The notes below the pieces were generated by a model. The model saw only the letters and a list, made by a program, of their open reading frames with translations, searched no databases and was not told the DNA's origin. DNA of 64,000 nt from positions 1 through 64,000 of the forward strand of contig CANKZZ010000002.1 in NCBI GenBank assembly GCA_947488655.1, written 5' to 3'. The position numbers and the translations under genes are program-made. Source of the DNA: an uncultured Psychroserpens sp. GTDB taxonomy: Bacteria > Bacteroidota > Bacteroidia > Flavobacteriales > Flavobacteriaceae. Positions 28,139 to 38,140 of this stretch are shown here, in pieces; the stretch's first letter is position 1, and every line of letters begins with the position of its first letter.

Positions 28139-29425
28139 ATGCAACCAAAACAATTATTAATAGCACTTTTATTATGCATCTGTTTTTTTTCTTGTAAAGA
28201 GGAAGAGAAACCAGAAGTAAAAACGATAGAAACCATTGCAGAACCAGAACCAATTAAAGAATTTGGTTTTGTTTTAGAAGATTACATTGTAAAACGAGAT
28301 ACCATTAGAAATGGAGATAGTTTTGGAGAAATTCTAGAACGCAACCACATTGGGTATCCAAGAATTTTTAATATAGCAGAAAAAGCTAAAGACAGCTTTG
28401 ATATTAGAAAACTACAAGTGGGTAAGCCTTACACTTTATTATGTGCTAAAGATTCGCTTCAAACACCAGAGTGTTTTATTTACCAACGTAACAGTATAGA
28501 TTACGTCGTTATTAAATTTGCAGATTCTATAATGGCTTATAATGATAAAAAGCCAATAACTATTGTTCAAAGAGAAGCATCTGGTATTGTTATGAATAAT
28601 CTTTCTGAAACAATGGAGAAGCAAGGTTTGCCTTACGGTTTAATAAACGATATGAGCGATATCTATGCATGGACTATTGACTTTTTTAGACTTCAAAAAG
28701 GCGATCGATTTAAAATTGTATATAAACAACGATACATTGAAGACTCTATTTACGCAGGAATAGAAAGTATTGATGCAGCCTATTTTAAACATAAAGACGA
28801 ACCATTTTATGCTTTTAATTTTGAGGTAGATAGCACAAAAAATATATCAGATTATTTTGACGAAAACACTAAAAGTTTGCGACGTACATTCTTAAAAGCG
28901 CCTGTACAATTTAGTAGAATTTCTTCTCGCTATAATTTAAACAGACGTATAAAGTATTACGGTTATAGATTAAAGCCTCACAAAGGCACCGACTTTGCAG
29001 CACCTATTGGTACCGAGATTTTAGCAACTGCAAACGGTACAGTTACAGAGTCAACAAGACGTGGCGGAAACGGTAAATATGTAAAAATAAAGCATAATGG
29101 TACCTACAGTACGCAGTATTTACATATGAAAGCTCAAAATGTTAAAAAGGGAGATTTTGTAAGGCAAGGAGATGTAATTGGTTGGGTTGGTATGACAGGT
29201 AATACTGGAGGACCTCATGTGTGCTACCGTTTTTGGAAAAATGGTAAACAAGTAGATCCTTTTAAAGAAAAACTACCAGCAGCAGAGTCCATACCAGACT
29301 CCCTAAAAACGAGATACTCAGAGTATATAAAACCCTTGAAATTGCAACTAGATAATATTCAATTTGAAGATAATAATATAGAAATACCTTCGGAAGAAGA
29401 AACACTTACCAGTAAAATAAAATAA
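28139..29425 (+). CDS. M23-family metallopeptidase lipoprotein
   Basis: 428 residues with a lipobox (CFFSCK, Cys ~19). An OapA/LysM-like N-terminal part (~40-120) precedes the peptidase domain at about 275-385. Zinc ligands are visible in HKGTDFAAP (H and D), HMKAQNV and the final HVCYRFW. Such enzymes cleave cross-bridge peptides of peptidoglycan and are often envelope-remodelling endopeptidases. The LysM-like part may hold it to the wall. It shares one base with the pgi start (TAATG), so the genes are coupled. Confidence 0.9.
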   Translation: MQPKQLLIALLLCICFFSCKEEEKPEVKTIETIAEPEPIKEFGFVLEDYIVKRDTIRNGDSFGEILERNHIGYPRIFNIAEKAKDSFDIRKLQVGKPYTLLCAKDSLQTPECFIYQRNSIDYVVIKFADSIMAYNDKKPITIVQREASGIVMNNLSETMEKQGLPYGLINDMSDIYAWTIDFFRLQKGDRFKIVYKQRYIEDSIYAGIESIDAAYFKHKDEPFYAFNFEVDSTKNISDYFDENTKSLRRTFLKAPVQFSRISSRYNLNRRIKYYGYRLKPHKGTDFAAPIGTEILATANGTVTESTRRGGNGKYVKIKHNGTYSTQYLHMKAQNVKKGDFVRQGDVIGWVGMTGNTGGPHVCYRFWKNGKQVDPFKEKLPAAESIPDSLKTRYSEYIKPLKLQLDNIQFEDNNIEIPSEEETLTSKIK

Positions 29426-31071
29426 TGGCATTAAAAACAATCAACCCAACAAAAACAAATGCTTGGAAAAAATTACAGGCACATTTTGAAACAATAGAAG
29501 ATACTCATATTAAAAATCTATTTGAAGAAAATCCAAATAGAGCCAATGATATGACCATTAAATGGGAAGATTTCTATGTAGATTATTCAAAGCATAGACT
29601 TACTCAAGAAACACTTGATTTGCTTTTAGAATTAGCACACGAAGTGGATTTAAAAGATGCCATGAACAAGTATTTTGGAGGAGATGTTATAAACAAAACC
29701 GAAGGACGTGAGGTTTTACATACAGCGTTGAGAAACAATAAAGATGCTGAGGTTTTAGTAGAAGGAGAAAATGTAATGAAAGACGTCTTTGAGGTAAAAT
29801 CAAAAATTGAAGACTTTACAAGCAAGATAATCAACGGAGACTTAAAAACTTATAACAACCAGCCCTTTACAGATGTTGTAAATATAGGTATTGGTGGCTC
29901 AGATTTGGGTCCAGCAATGGTTGTAGATTCATTAGCATATTACAAAAATCACTTAAAAACGCATTTTGTAAGTAATGTTGATGGAGATCATGTAAATGAA
30001 ATTATTAAAAATTTAAATCCAGAAACAACACTTTTTGTTATCGTTTCAAAAACATTTACAACTCAAGAAACTTTATCTAATGCAAATACACTTAGAGAGT
30101 GGTTTTTAAAACATGCACCACAAGATGCAGTGTCTAAACATTTTGTCGCTGTATCTACTAATATAGAAAAAGTAAAAGCCTTTGGTATTGATGAGGCTAA
30201 TGTTTTCCCAATGTGGAATTGGGTTGGAGGACGTTTTTCTTTATGGAGTGCTGTAGGTTTAACTATAAGTTTAGCGGTTGGTTTTGATAATTTTAATAAG
30301 CTCCTTTTAGGTGCTCATAAAATGGATGAGCACTTTAAAACTCAAGATTTTGATAAAAATATTCCTGTAATTACAGCACTATTAAGCGTATGGTATAATA
30401 ATTTTTTTAATGCCGAAAGTGAAGCTGTTATTCCATATTCGCAATATTTAAATCAATTTGCTACTTACCTGCAACAAGGTATAATGGAGAGTAATGGGAA
30501 AAGTATAGATAGAAATGGAGATAAAGTAAACTACCAAACAGGAACCATTATTTGGGGAGAACCTGGTACAAATTCGCAACATGCATTTTTTCAATTAATT
30601 CACCAAGGGACAAAGTTAATTCCTGCAGAGTTTATTGGTTTTGCAAAATCGCTGCATGGTAATCAAGACCATCAAGATAAGCTCATGTCAAACTTCTTTG
30701 CTCAAACAGAGGCTTTAATGAGTGGTAAGTCTCAAAAAGTGGTAATTGATGAGTTAAAAGAGCAAGGTGTTTCCGAAGAAAAAATTAAAGATCTCACACC
30801 TTTTAAAGTCTTTGAGGGCAATAAGCCAACCACAACTATTTTAATAGAAAAATTAACTCCCGAAAGTTTAGGGAAGTTAATAGCAATGTACGAACACAAG
30901 ATTTTTGTACAAGGTATTATTTGGAATATCTTTAGCTACGATCAATTTGGAGTAGAATTAGGAAAACAACTTGCAAACACGATTTTAAAGGAGCTTAAAG
31001 ACGTAAATGTTATTAACAATCACGACAATTCTACCCAAAACCTCATTAAATACTACCAACAACTTGATTAG
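29425..31071 (+). CDS. pgi: Glucose-6-phosphate isomerase
   Basis: 548 residues, matching the standard E. coli-type enzyme (549). It interconverts glucose-6-phosphate and fructose-6-phosphate in the cytoplasm. PGI signatures are IGIGGSDLGPAM, the substrate loop SKTFTTQET, WGEPGTNSQHAFFQLIHQG and the C-terminal GVELGKQLA with catalytic Lys. It starts on the stop of the M23 gene. No other sugar metabolism genes adjoin it. Confidence 0.97.
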   Translation: MALKTINPTKTNAWKKLQAHFETIEDTHIKNLFEENPNRANDMTIKWEDFYVDYSKHRLTQETLDLLLELAHEVDLKDAMNKYFGGDVINKTEGREVLHTALRNNKDAEVLVEGENVMKDVFEVKSKIEDFTSKIINGDLKTYNNQPFTDVVNIGIGGSDLGPAMVVDSLAYYKNHLKTHFVSNVDGDHVNEIIKNLNPETTLFVIVSKTFTTQETLSNANTLREWFLKHAPQDAVSKHFVAVSTNIEKVKAFGIDEANVFPMWNWVGGRFSLWSAVGLTISLAVGFDNFNKLLLGAHKMDEHFKTQDFDKNIPVITALLSVWYNNFFNAESEAVIPYSQYLNQFATYLQQGIMESNGKSIDRNGDKVNYQTGTIIWGEPGTNSQHAFFQLIHQGTKLIPAEFIGFAKSLHGNQDHQDKLMSNFFAQTEALMSGKSQKVVIDELKEQGVSEEKIKDLTPFKVFEGNKPTTTILIEKLTPESLGKLIAMYEHKIFVQGIIWNIFSYDQFGVELGKQLANTILKELKDVNVINNHDNSTQNLIKYYQQLD

Positions 31072-31192
31072 TAGGTGTTAAATACTTAGCTAACTATCAG
31101 CAATCTGGTCTCATGTTTTAAGAAAATTTTAAGTAATTTTGTGTGTTAATAATTCTTAACATTATGGTAATATAGTATCGTTTAAACAGACG

Positions 31193-31200
31193 TATTTTTG
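31193..31200 (+). promoter_or_regulatory. Probable -7 promoter element (TATTTTTG)
   Basis: Exact TAnnTTTG match 34 bases before the TonB receptor ATG. The -33 region lacks a clean TTTG. Confidence 0.45.
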
Positions 31201-31234
31201 CCGAAAATTAAAACTCTTAAATAAATCTTAAACA

Positions 31235-33781
31235 ATGAAAAAATTTTCAAAATGTTTATTGGTACTTGTAGTCTTTTTGTGCACTACACTTGCCTTTTCA
31301 CAAAGCACAATAACTGGTAAAATTTTAGGGTCAGATTATAATGAGCCTTTACCAGGTGCAAATATTGTTGAAAAAGGAACATCAAATGGAACTACTACAG
31401 ATTTTGATGGAAACTTTACCTTCAAAACCAATGCAGCTTCTGGTGAGCTTGTACTTTCTTTTGTAGGTTACAATTCTAAAACGATTTCTTTTTCTGGAGA
31501 TCAAGATTTAGGAACAATTATTTTAACATCTAGTGAAGTTGGTTTACAGGAAATTCAAATTATTGCATCTGTTGCAGTAGATAGAAAAACTCCTGTTGCT
31601 GTATCTACAGTTAGAGCTGCTGAGATTGAATTAAAATTAGGAACACAAGAGTTTCCTGAAATTTTAAAATCAACACCTGGAGTTTATGCTACTAAAACTG
31701 GTGGTGGTTATGGTGATGGAGAAATAAGACTTCGTGGTTTTAATTCTGAAAACGTAGCTGTTATGATTAACGGTGTACCAGTTAACGACATGGAAAACGG
31801 ACAAGTTTACTGGAGTAACTGGGCAGGTTTAGGTGATGTAACTAGCTCTATGCAAGTACAACGTGGTTTAGGAGCTTCTAAGGTTGCTGTACCTTCTATT
31901 GGTGGTACAATTAACATTATTTCTAAAACTACAGATGTTGAAGAAGGTGGTAACTTTTACACAACTTTAGGTAATGACGGATTTAGAAAATTTGGATTTA
32001 CATACTCTACTGGTTTAATGGAAAATGGTTTAGCAGCAACAGTATCTGGATCTAAAACAGATGGTGACGGTTATGTTGATGGAACACCTTTTAATGCAGT
32101 ATCATATTTTGTAAATGTTTCTAAGCAAATTAACGATGATCATAAATTATCTTTAACTGCTTTTGGAGCAAAACAAAATCACGGTCAAAGACAAAATTCT
32201 CATTTTGTAAAGACATTTAGAGAAAGTGAAAGAGGAAGAAAATATAACTCAGATTGGGGTTATAAAAATGGACAGTTAACTAATTCTGAAGATAACTTTT
32301 ACCATAAACCACAAATTTCATTAAATCATTACTGGACTATCAATGATAAAACAAGTTTATCAACTGCAGCTTACGTGTCATTTGGCTCTGGAGGTGGAGG
32401 CGGATTTAGTGGAGAAAACAAATTCGGTTTTGATAACAGTGATTACAGAATAGGACATTTAGGTACAATTGATTTTGATAAAATCGTTGACGAAAATATC
32501 GCAGCTGGTGTAAATGGGTCTGAATCTATTTTAAGAGCTTCACGTAATGATCACAAATGGTATGGTCTTTTATCAACTTTAAAAACAGATCTTTCTGATG
32601 ATATGGTTTTATTAGCTGGTGTAGATTTTAGAGGTTATAAAGGAATTCACTTTACAGAAGTAACAGATTTATTAGGTGGTCAATACTATTCAGATGATAG
32701 TAATGTAAACAATCCAAATAACATGGCTCAAGTAGGAGATAAAATCTTATATGACAATGATGGTAAAGTAGGATGGTTAGGAGCTTTTGCTCAAGTAGAG
32801 TATGATATACAAGAAAATTTAAATGCATTCTTATCTGTTTCTGCATCTAATACATCTTACCAAAGAGTTGATCGTTTTCTTTACTTAGATAGCGATCCTT
32901 TACAAGAGTCAGAAAAATACAACTACTTTGCTTATGGAGCAAAAGGAGGAGCTAGCTATAGATTTGATGATAAAAACAACGTATTTGCTAACTTAGGATA
33001 TTTTGAAAGAGCACCTTACTTTAACTCTATCTTTGCTAACCGTAACAATACAGATGTTAATGAGGATGCAGAGAATCAAAAAATTACAAGTTTTGAATTA
33101 GGTTATGGTCACAGAGGAGAAAAATTATCTGCAAACGTAAACGTATACCATACAACTTGGAAAGATAGAACAGAGTTTGTAAGCTTCCAAGGTCAAGAAG
33201 CTGGTACACGTAACTTTGCTAACATTTTAGGTGTTAATGCAGTACACCAAGGTATTGAAGTTGATTTTACTTATAAAGCTACAGATGATTTATCTATTAC
33301 TGGTATGGCTTCTATTGGTGATTGGAGATGGCAAAACAATGTTGAAGATGTTCAAATTTTTGACGAAGAAAACAACGAAGTTGGAGATCCAATAAACATC
33401 TTTATTGAAGATTTACATGTTGGTAACGCTGCACAAACAACATTTGCTTTAGGTACTAATTATAAATTAACTGCTAAAACTACATTTACAGTAGATTACA
33501 ACTATTTTGCAGATATCTACGCAGATTACGATCCTAGTAACCGTACAACACCTGGTCCAGATGCATGGAAATTACCAGATTACGGTATTTTTGATGCTGC
33601 TTTAAGACACGAATTCAAATTTGGTAGCTTTGATGCAGCACTTACAGGAAGAATAAACAATGTTTTTGATACTGAGTATATTGCTGATGCTCGTGATGGT
33701 GCAGATTCAGATGTTTTTACTTCAAGAGTTTATTATGGTTTTGGAAGAACATTTAGTGTTGGTGCAAAACTTAATTTTTAA
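31235..33781 (+). CDS. TonB-dependent outer-membrane receptor
   Basis: 848 residues with signal peptide (ending near LAFSQ). A carboxypeptidase-regulatory-like domain (~24-95, ITGKILGSDYNEPLPGANI) is followed by a plug (~120-230, TPGVYATKTGGG, IRLRGFNSENVAVMING) and a large barrel ending in VGAKLNF. It imports a substrate across the outer membrane using TonB energy. The substrate is not evident: it lacks the SusC length and no SusD follows, but a lipoprotein gene starts 12 bases downstream and is the probable partner. Codon use is richer in GTT/GCT/TTA than average, suggesting strong expression. Confidence 0.92.
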   Translation: MKKFSKCLLVLVVFLCTTLAFSQSTITGKILGSDYNEPLPGANIVEKGTSNGTTTDFDGNFTFKTNAASGELVLSFVGYNSKTISFSGDQDLGTIILTSSEVGLQEIQIIASVAVDRKTPVAVSTVRAAEIELKLGTQEFPEILKSTPGVYATKTGGGYGDGEIRLRGFNSENVAVMINGVPVNDMENGQVYWSNWAGLGDVTSSMQVQRGLGASKVAVPSIGGTINIISKTTDVEEGGNFYTTLGNDGFRKFGFTYSTGLMENGLAATVSGSKTDGDGYVDGTPFNAVSYFVNVSKQINDDHKLSLTAFGAKQNHGQRQNSHFVKTFRESERGRKYNSDWGYKNGQLTNSEDNFYHKPQISLNHYWTINDKTSLSTAAYVSFGSGGGGGFSGENKFGFDNSDYRIGHLGTIDFDKIVDENIAAGVNGSESILRASRNDHKWYGLLSTLKTDLSDDMVLLAGVDFRGYKGIHFTEVTDLLGGQYYSDDSNVNNPNNMAQVGDKILYDNDGKVGWLGAFAQVEYDIQENLNAFLSVSASNTSYQRVDRFLYLDSDPLQESEKYNYFAYGAKGGASYRFDDKNNVFANLGYFERAPYFNSIFANRNNTDVNEDAENQKITSFELGYGHRGEKLSANVNVYHTTWKDRTEFVSFQGQEAGTRNFANILGVNAVHQGIEVDFTYKATDDLSITGMASIGDWRWQNNVEDVQIFDEENNEVGDPINIFIEDLHVGNAAQTTFALGTNYKLTAKTTFTVDYNYFADIYADYDPSNRTTPGPDAWKLPDYGIFDAALRHEFKFGSFDAALTGRINNVFDTEYIADARDGADSDVFTSRVYYGFGRTFSVGAKLNF

Positions 33782-33793
33782 AAAAAAAGAAAA

Positions 33794-35503
33794 ATGAAAA
33801 AAGTAATTTATTTATTCGCTTTAGTGGCTGCAATTTTTACAAGTTGTAACCCATTAGATGATATCAACGAACAAGTTGATGCCATACCTGACGAGCCAAA
33901 TATTGGTGTGTTTGAATACACACTAATCGATGCAGATTATGAACGTTTTGACTTAGGTTTTGGGAACTTTGGTTCTGAGCAACAAGCAAAAGATTCTATT
34001 CCATTATTATTAGAAGAATTGTATCCTTTATATGGAGAAGGTTCATCTGTATTAGTTAACTATGATCTTTTTGTTGGTGCTGCAGATGGTGTAAGTGATT
34101 TTACAGGTGCAACAACGTATCAATTAACAAATGCAGATTACGCTGCAACTGGAAGTGATGCTTTTGGATTTTATCCAAATGTTGATCCAACTAATCAAAT
34201 TCCTGCTGTTTTAGATACTCAAATAGCTAATCCAGTTGATGGTCAATTAGTTTTAGCTACTTATAAGCAATATTTTGAAACTCCAGTTATTGGTTTAGCT
34301 AATATTTACCAGGCAACTTTTCCTGGAGATTATGGTAGTTTAGAGAGAGTAACAGTAACTAATCCTGATACAGCTAGTTTTGGATGGACTGAAACTGCTA
34401 GTAATGTAACTGGTAATGGTTTTGATTCTTCAATATTTGAGCAACTTACGGTAGAAGAGTGGTTAATTACTCCACAAATCAATTTAAGTGGTCAGTCTAA
34501 TGTTGTATTTGAAATAACTCAAGAAATTGATTTTCTTGGAGATGAGAATTTAATCGATATCTTAGTTTCAACTACATATACTCCAGGAGGAGGAATTGAT
34601 CCTGCAGATTGGACAGCGTTTGATTTTGATAAAAATGCTTTTGGTTCGTTAACGTCATCTGGAGATTTAGATTTCTCAGATTATGATGGACAGCAAGTTT
34701 ATATTGCTTTAAAATATAGCTCTGTTGGAGAAGATGAAGATCCTGCACCAGATACAGGTGATGCAGCAAGATGGAGAGTAGAGTCATTTGCTGTGAAAGC
34801 AGTAGGTGTTTCTGGAGATACAGATAGCAAAGGAGAATACTTTGTATACGATGGTGGTTCTTGGGAAGAAGCAGAAGATGTGTATTACTTAAGTGATTCA
34901 GATTATGACTCAATGGGTGAAGGATCTGGACAGCCAGGTGCTTTTAATAACTTTAGTAGTTCTACACCTGCAGATAATTACTTACCTACATTTTTAAGTT
35001 TAGAATATCCTTTTGCTCAAGAAGAAGATCAAATTTTCGTGATCTATAAGTACTTCTCTAGTAACAGTGGTTTAGGTATAAGAGGTGATTTTTACACATT
35101 CTTAAACGGTTCTTGGACTAAAAGTGAATCTGTAATCTCTACATCTTTACAATTTGGATTTGCAGATGGTGAATGGGTGCCAGATAATACAATTAGATAT
35201 ACTATAACAGGATCTGATTACGACTATATCGAAGCTAATTATGCAGATGTTGTTGGTTTTGAATCTGCGGTATCTAGTATGGCTAATTTTGGTAACTTTG
35301 ATAGAAGACCATCAAATGCAGCATTTTGGAGTAATGATATGATTTTAACTGTGTTTGCAGATCTTCTAAACAATGTTATTGCTCCTGGAGCAGAAGAAGA
35401 GCAAAAATATGTTATGACTGTTGATATCTATGATGGTGGTAATGGTACTGAAGATTTCAGTTTAATAAAATTAGAAGGAGAATGGGTTTACAACGTAGAC
35501 TAA
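33794..35503 (+). CDS. Hypothetical surface lipoprotein partnered with the TonB receptor
   Basis: 569 residues with a lipobox (IFTSCN, Cys ~18). Two or three repeated acidic modules are visible: YTLIDADYERFDLGFGNF (~44), YQLTNADYAATGSDAFG (~120), YYLSDSDYDSMGEGSGQ (~355) and YTITGSDYDYIEANYAD (~473), each with a Y-x-L/I-T/S-x-x-DY core. A choice-of-anchor J-like jelly roll lies around residues 170-320 (WLITPQINLSGQSNVVFEI). It has no enzyme motifs and is rich in Asp, so calcium or ligand binding is plausible. It starts 12 bases after the receptor gene and ends with a strong terminator. Confidence 0.75.
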   Translation: MKKVIYLFALVAAIFTSCNPLDDINEQVDAIPDEPNIGVFEYTLIDADYERFDLGFGNFGSEQQAKDSIPLLLEELYPLYGEGSSVLVNYDLFVGAADGVSDFTGATTYQLTNADYAATGSDAFGFYPNVDPTNQIPAVLDTQIANPVDGQLVLATYKQYFETPVIGLANIYQATFPGDYGSLERVTVTNPDTASFGWTETASNVTGNGFDSSIFEQLTVEEWLITPQINLSGQSNVVFEITQEIDFLGDENLIDILVSTTYTPGGGIDPADWTAFDFDKNAFGSLTSSGDLDFSDYDGQQVYIALKYSSVGEDEDPAPDTGDAARWRVESFAVKAVGVSGDTDSKGEYFVYDGGSWEEAEDVYYLSDSDYDSMGEGSGQPGAFNNFSSSTPADNYLPTFLSLEYPFAQEEDQIFVIYKYFSSNSGLGIRGDFYTFLNGSWTKSESVISTSLQFGFADGEWVPDNTIRYTITGSDYDYIEANYADVVGFESAVSSMANFGNFDRRPSNAAFWSNDMILTVFADLLNNVIAPGAEEEQKYVMTVDIYDGGNGTEDFSLIKLEGEWVYNVD

Positions 35504-35530
35504 TACATTACATCCTTTAAATTATAAAAA

Positions 35531-35562
35531 ATGCCTATCGTTAATTCGATAGGCATTTTTTT
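35531..35562 (+). terminator. Intrinsic terminator after receptor-lipoprotein unit
   Basis: A 10-bp perfect stem (35531-35540 with 35547-35556) and a 6-nt loop are followed by seven T. Confidence 0.9.
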
Positions 35563-35563
35563 A

Positions 35564-35575
35564 TTTCCGAAGAAA
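35564..35575 (+). repeat. Dispersed 12-mer motif, intergenic copy
   Basis: Exact TTTCCGAAGAAA, starting 7 bases after the terminator stem at 35531-35556. Confidence 0.85.
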
Positions 35576-35680
35576 GAATAAATTTAAGTTTTGTTTAGAT
35601 TTTTGAGAGTATGCAATATTGTCTCTGCTAGTAAATATGTAGAAGGCATAATCTAATGTGTAGAATAAAATAGAGAATCG

Positions 35681-36262
35681 TTATTTTTTCCACTCTACAG
35701 TTTCCATAATATGCTTTATATCGTTTTTAAGATAAGCTGCTGCTGGTAAAATAGAATCGTAATTAGGTTTTGCATAAAAGTATAAAGAGCCAGTTAAAAA
35801 GTGTTTAGTACTGTCTGTAACATAAAATTGAGATTGTGATGCTGCATTACCTCCAACTGCATAAAACATTCCAAAAACATTGTTTTCTGGATTTTCATAA
35901 ATCACACTTTCAATCTCATCTGCTTTCAAAGTGTGCTTTTGAGTTAATGTTTGCGCATCTCTCAATAAGGAGTCTAGATTTGTTTCGTTTACTTTTTTGT
36001 ATGTAAGGTAGATGGTACCTTTCATTGTAGGATAATTAATGTTTACTCCAGATAGATTATTTACGCCATCTAATTTTATGCTAGAAATTTTATCTGCAAG
36101 TTCATTTTTTTCAAATGTAAAAGGTAATCTTACATCTACTTTAGAGTATTTTGGTGCCTTATAATCTAATCTTAGCATTGCCTTTGGTTTTGGTAATGGA
36201 TCATTTCCGCAGGAAAAACAAGCAACAGTTAGTAAAGGGATAATTAATCTTTTAATTCTCAT
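35681..36262 (-). CDS. gldD: Gliding motility lipoprotein GldD
   Basis: 193 residues with a lipobox (ACFSCG, Cys ~18). Length, the proline-rich mature start (PLPKPKAMLRLDYKAPKY) and the gene order behind gldE match GldD, a membrane-associated lipoprotein needed for gliding and type IX secretion in Flavobacterium johnsoniae. The TMKGTIYLTYK and SLYFYAKPNYDS segments are typical of the family. It ends a minus-strand unit mutY-ssb-gldE-gldD and agrees with the T9SS cargo at the window start. Confidence 0.92.
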   Translation of the reverse strand: MRIKRLIIPLLTVACFSCGNDPLPKPKAMLRLDYKAPKYSKVDVRLPFTFEKNELADKISSIKLDGVNNLSGVNINYPTMKGTIYLTYKKVNETNLDSLLRDAQTLTQKHTLKADEIESVIYENPENNVFGMFYAVGGNAASQSQFYVTDSTKHFLTGSLYFYAKPNYDSILPAAAYLKNDIKHIMETVEWKK

Positions 36263-36277
36263 AGTAGTTAGATTATT

Positions 36278-37585
36278 TTAATCTAAGATGGTAAATTTAA
36301 TTTGTTTAATGCGCTTTTTGTCAATAGCCTCTACTGTAAAAACGTAATTTTTAAAATTTATTTTGCTTTGACGTCTTGGGAAAATCCCAGAAATTTCTAA
36401 AACAAAACCAGCAAGAGTTTCGGCTTCGCCTTTGTGGTTTTCAAAATCTGTTTCGTCTACTAGCTTTATAATTTTGTAAAAATCTTTTAAAGTTGTTTTA
36501 CCTTCAAATGAATAATTGTTTTTGTCAATTTTAGTGTAAATAACATCGTCATCATCAAACTCATCACTTATATCACCTACAATTTCTTCGATCACATCTT
36601 CTAAGGAAACAACACCAGAAGTGCCACCATACTCATCTACAACGATGGCAAGGTGTACTTTCTTTTCTTGAAACTCAACCATTAAATCGTCCAGTTTTTT
36701 GTTTTCTGGCACAAAAAAAGGATCTCTAAGTAAAGTGGTCCAATTAAACGTTTCTCTATCTATGTATGGTAATAAATCTTTGACATATAATATTCCAGTA
36801 ACAGCGTCTATACTATCTTTAAAAACAGGAATTCTTGAGTAACCATTACTAATCACTTGAGTAATAATATCTGCATATTTAGCATCTTCATTTAATGCAA
36901 AAATATCCATTCTTGGTCGCATGACTTGCTTAGTATCTGTATTACCAAAAGATACAATACCTTTTAAAATTTTATGCTCTTCGTCTGTGGTATCACTATC
37001 GCCTGTTAACTCAAGAGCCTGAGATAATTGATCTACACTTAGATTAGATTTTTGTTTACCTAGTTTGTTATGAATACCTAAGGTTATTTGGCGCATTGGT
37101 AGACTAATTGGAGAAAAAATTACATCTAACACTTTAAGAGGTATAGCCATAAAAACCGAAAATTTAACTCGGTTTCTACTGGCATAAATTTTTGGTACAA
37201 TTTCACCAAATAATAAAATTAAAAATGTAATAACAACAACTTCTAATAGAAATCTTACCCAAGATAGCTCTACGCTAGCAAATAAAGTTTCACCTAAATA
37301 TGCAAAGAGTATAACAATCCCAATATTTATAAAATTATTAGCCACAAGAATTGTTGCCAGTAGCTTTTTTGGACGCTCTAAAAGTTTAGATATTATATTA
37401 AATTTTTTAGCGTTTTCATCAAGTCCTAAATCAATATCAGATTTACTAAGCGAGAAAAAAGCCACTTCTACACCAGATATTAATGCAGAGCAAAACAATA
37501 AAACAAATAACAAAATAAGCCCAGAAACGAATGATACGTTGTCATTAAGCATTAAAATTATTAAACTCGTGGGTTCAGGATCCAA
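36278..37585 (-). CDS. gldE: Gliding-associated CBS-domain membrane protein GldE
   Basis: 435 residues. An N-terminal DUF21/CNNM transmembrane domain (~15-200, four hydrophobic segments; SGVEVAFFSLSKSDID) precedes a CBS pair (~215-335, RPRMDIFALN, LAIVVDEYGGTSGVVS) and a C-terminal CorC_HlyC domain (~350-435). Paralogues are linked to Mg/Co transport; GldE supports the function of its partner GldD. The gene pair spacing is 15 bases. The long leucine/valine-rich N-terminus begins MDPEPTSL, without a signal peptide. Confidence 0.9.
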   Translation of the reverse strand: MDPEPTSLIILMLNDNVSFVSGLILLFVLLFCSALISGVEVAFFSLSKSDIDLGLDENAKKFNIISKLLERPKKLLATILVANNFINIGIVILFAYLGETLFASVELSWVRFLLEVVVITFLILLFGEIVPKIYASRNRVKFSVFMAIPLKVLDVIFSPISLPMRQITLGIHNKLGKQKSNLSVDQLSQALELTGDSDTTDEEHKILKGIVSFGNTDTKQVMRPRMDIFALNEDAKYADIITQVISNGYSRIPVFKDSIDAVTGILYVKDLLPYIDRETFNWTTLLRDPFFVPENKKLDDLMVEFQEKKVHLAIVVDEYGGTSGVVSLEDVIEEIVGDISDEFDDDDVIYTKIDKNNYSFEGKTTLKDFYKIIKLVDETDFENHKGEAETLAGFVLEISGIFPRRQSKINFKNYVFTVEAIDKKRIKQIKFTILD

Positions 37586-37604
37586 GGTAAATAGTTTAGT
37601 TTAA

Positions 37605-38057
37605 TTAAAACGGAAGATCATCTGCATCTTCAGTCTTTGTTTCGGTTACAGGATTATTGGCAGGTTTTTGAGCAGCCTGTTGTGAGTTTGTTGCTGGCGC
37701 ATTTGCACCTTGATTGTCGTTTTTAGTAGATAAAAATGTAAAATCTGTACATTGTATTTCTGTAGAGTAACGATCCATCCCTTTATCATCCTGCCATTTT
37801 CTAGTCTTTAATCGACCCTCAATATACACTTTGTCGCCTTTAGATAGATACTTTTCGCAAATTTCGGCAGCCTTATTTCTTACCACAATATTGTGCCACT
37901 CGGTATTAGTAACACGCTCATTAGTTTGTTTATTCGTGTATGTTTCGTTTGTTGCTAAAGGGAAGCGACCAACACAATTGCCACCATCAAAATAATGCAT
38001 CTTTACTTCATCTCCCAAATGCCCAATAAGCATTACTTTATTTAATGTTCCTGACAT
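37605..38057 (-). CDS. ssb: Single-stranded DNA-binding protein
   Basis: 150 residues. An OB-fold covers ~5-108 (NKVMLIGHLGDE, WHNIVVRNKAAE, YIEGRLKTRKWQDDKG), then a Gln/Asn/Ala-rich linker and the acidic tip DDLPF that recruits partner proteins. It protects single-stranded DNA in replication and repair. It sits between mutY and gldE in the order known from F. johnsoniae. Confidence 0.96.
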   Translation of the reverse strand: MSGTLNKVMLIGHLGDEVKMHYFDGGNCVGRFPLATNETYTNKQTNERVTNTEWHNIVVRNKAAEICEKYLSKGDKVYIEGRLKTRKWQDDKGMDRYSTEIQCTDFTFLSTKNDNQGANAPATNSQQAAQKPANNPVTETKTEDADDLPF

Positions 38058-38140
38058 ATTTAATTTTATTTAAGATTACAAAATTAAGCTTTTTGTTATC
38101 ACTGTATTAAAAGTATGAAAAAATTATGATTTTTCTAAAA

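Noticed and set aside
34572-34913. Minus-strand open frame of 113 codons rich in Leu/His/Gln
   Set aside because: It is the mirror of the acidic repeat region of the surface lipoprotein; no start context or homology signal.
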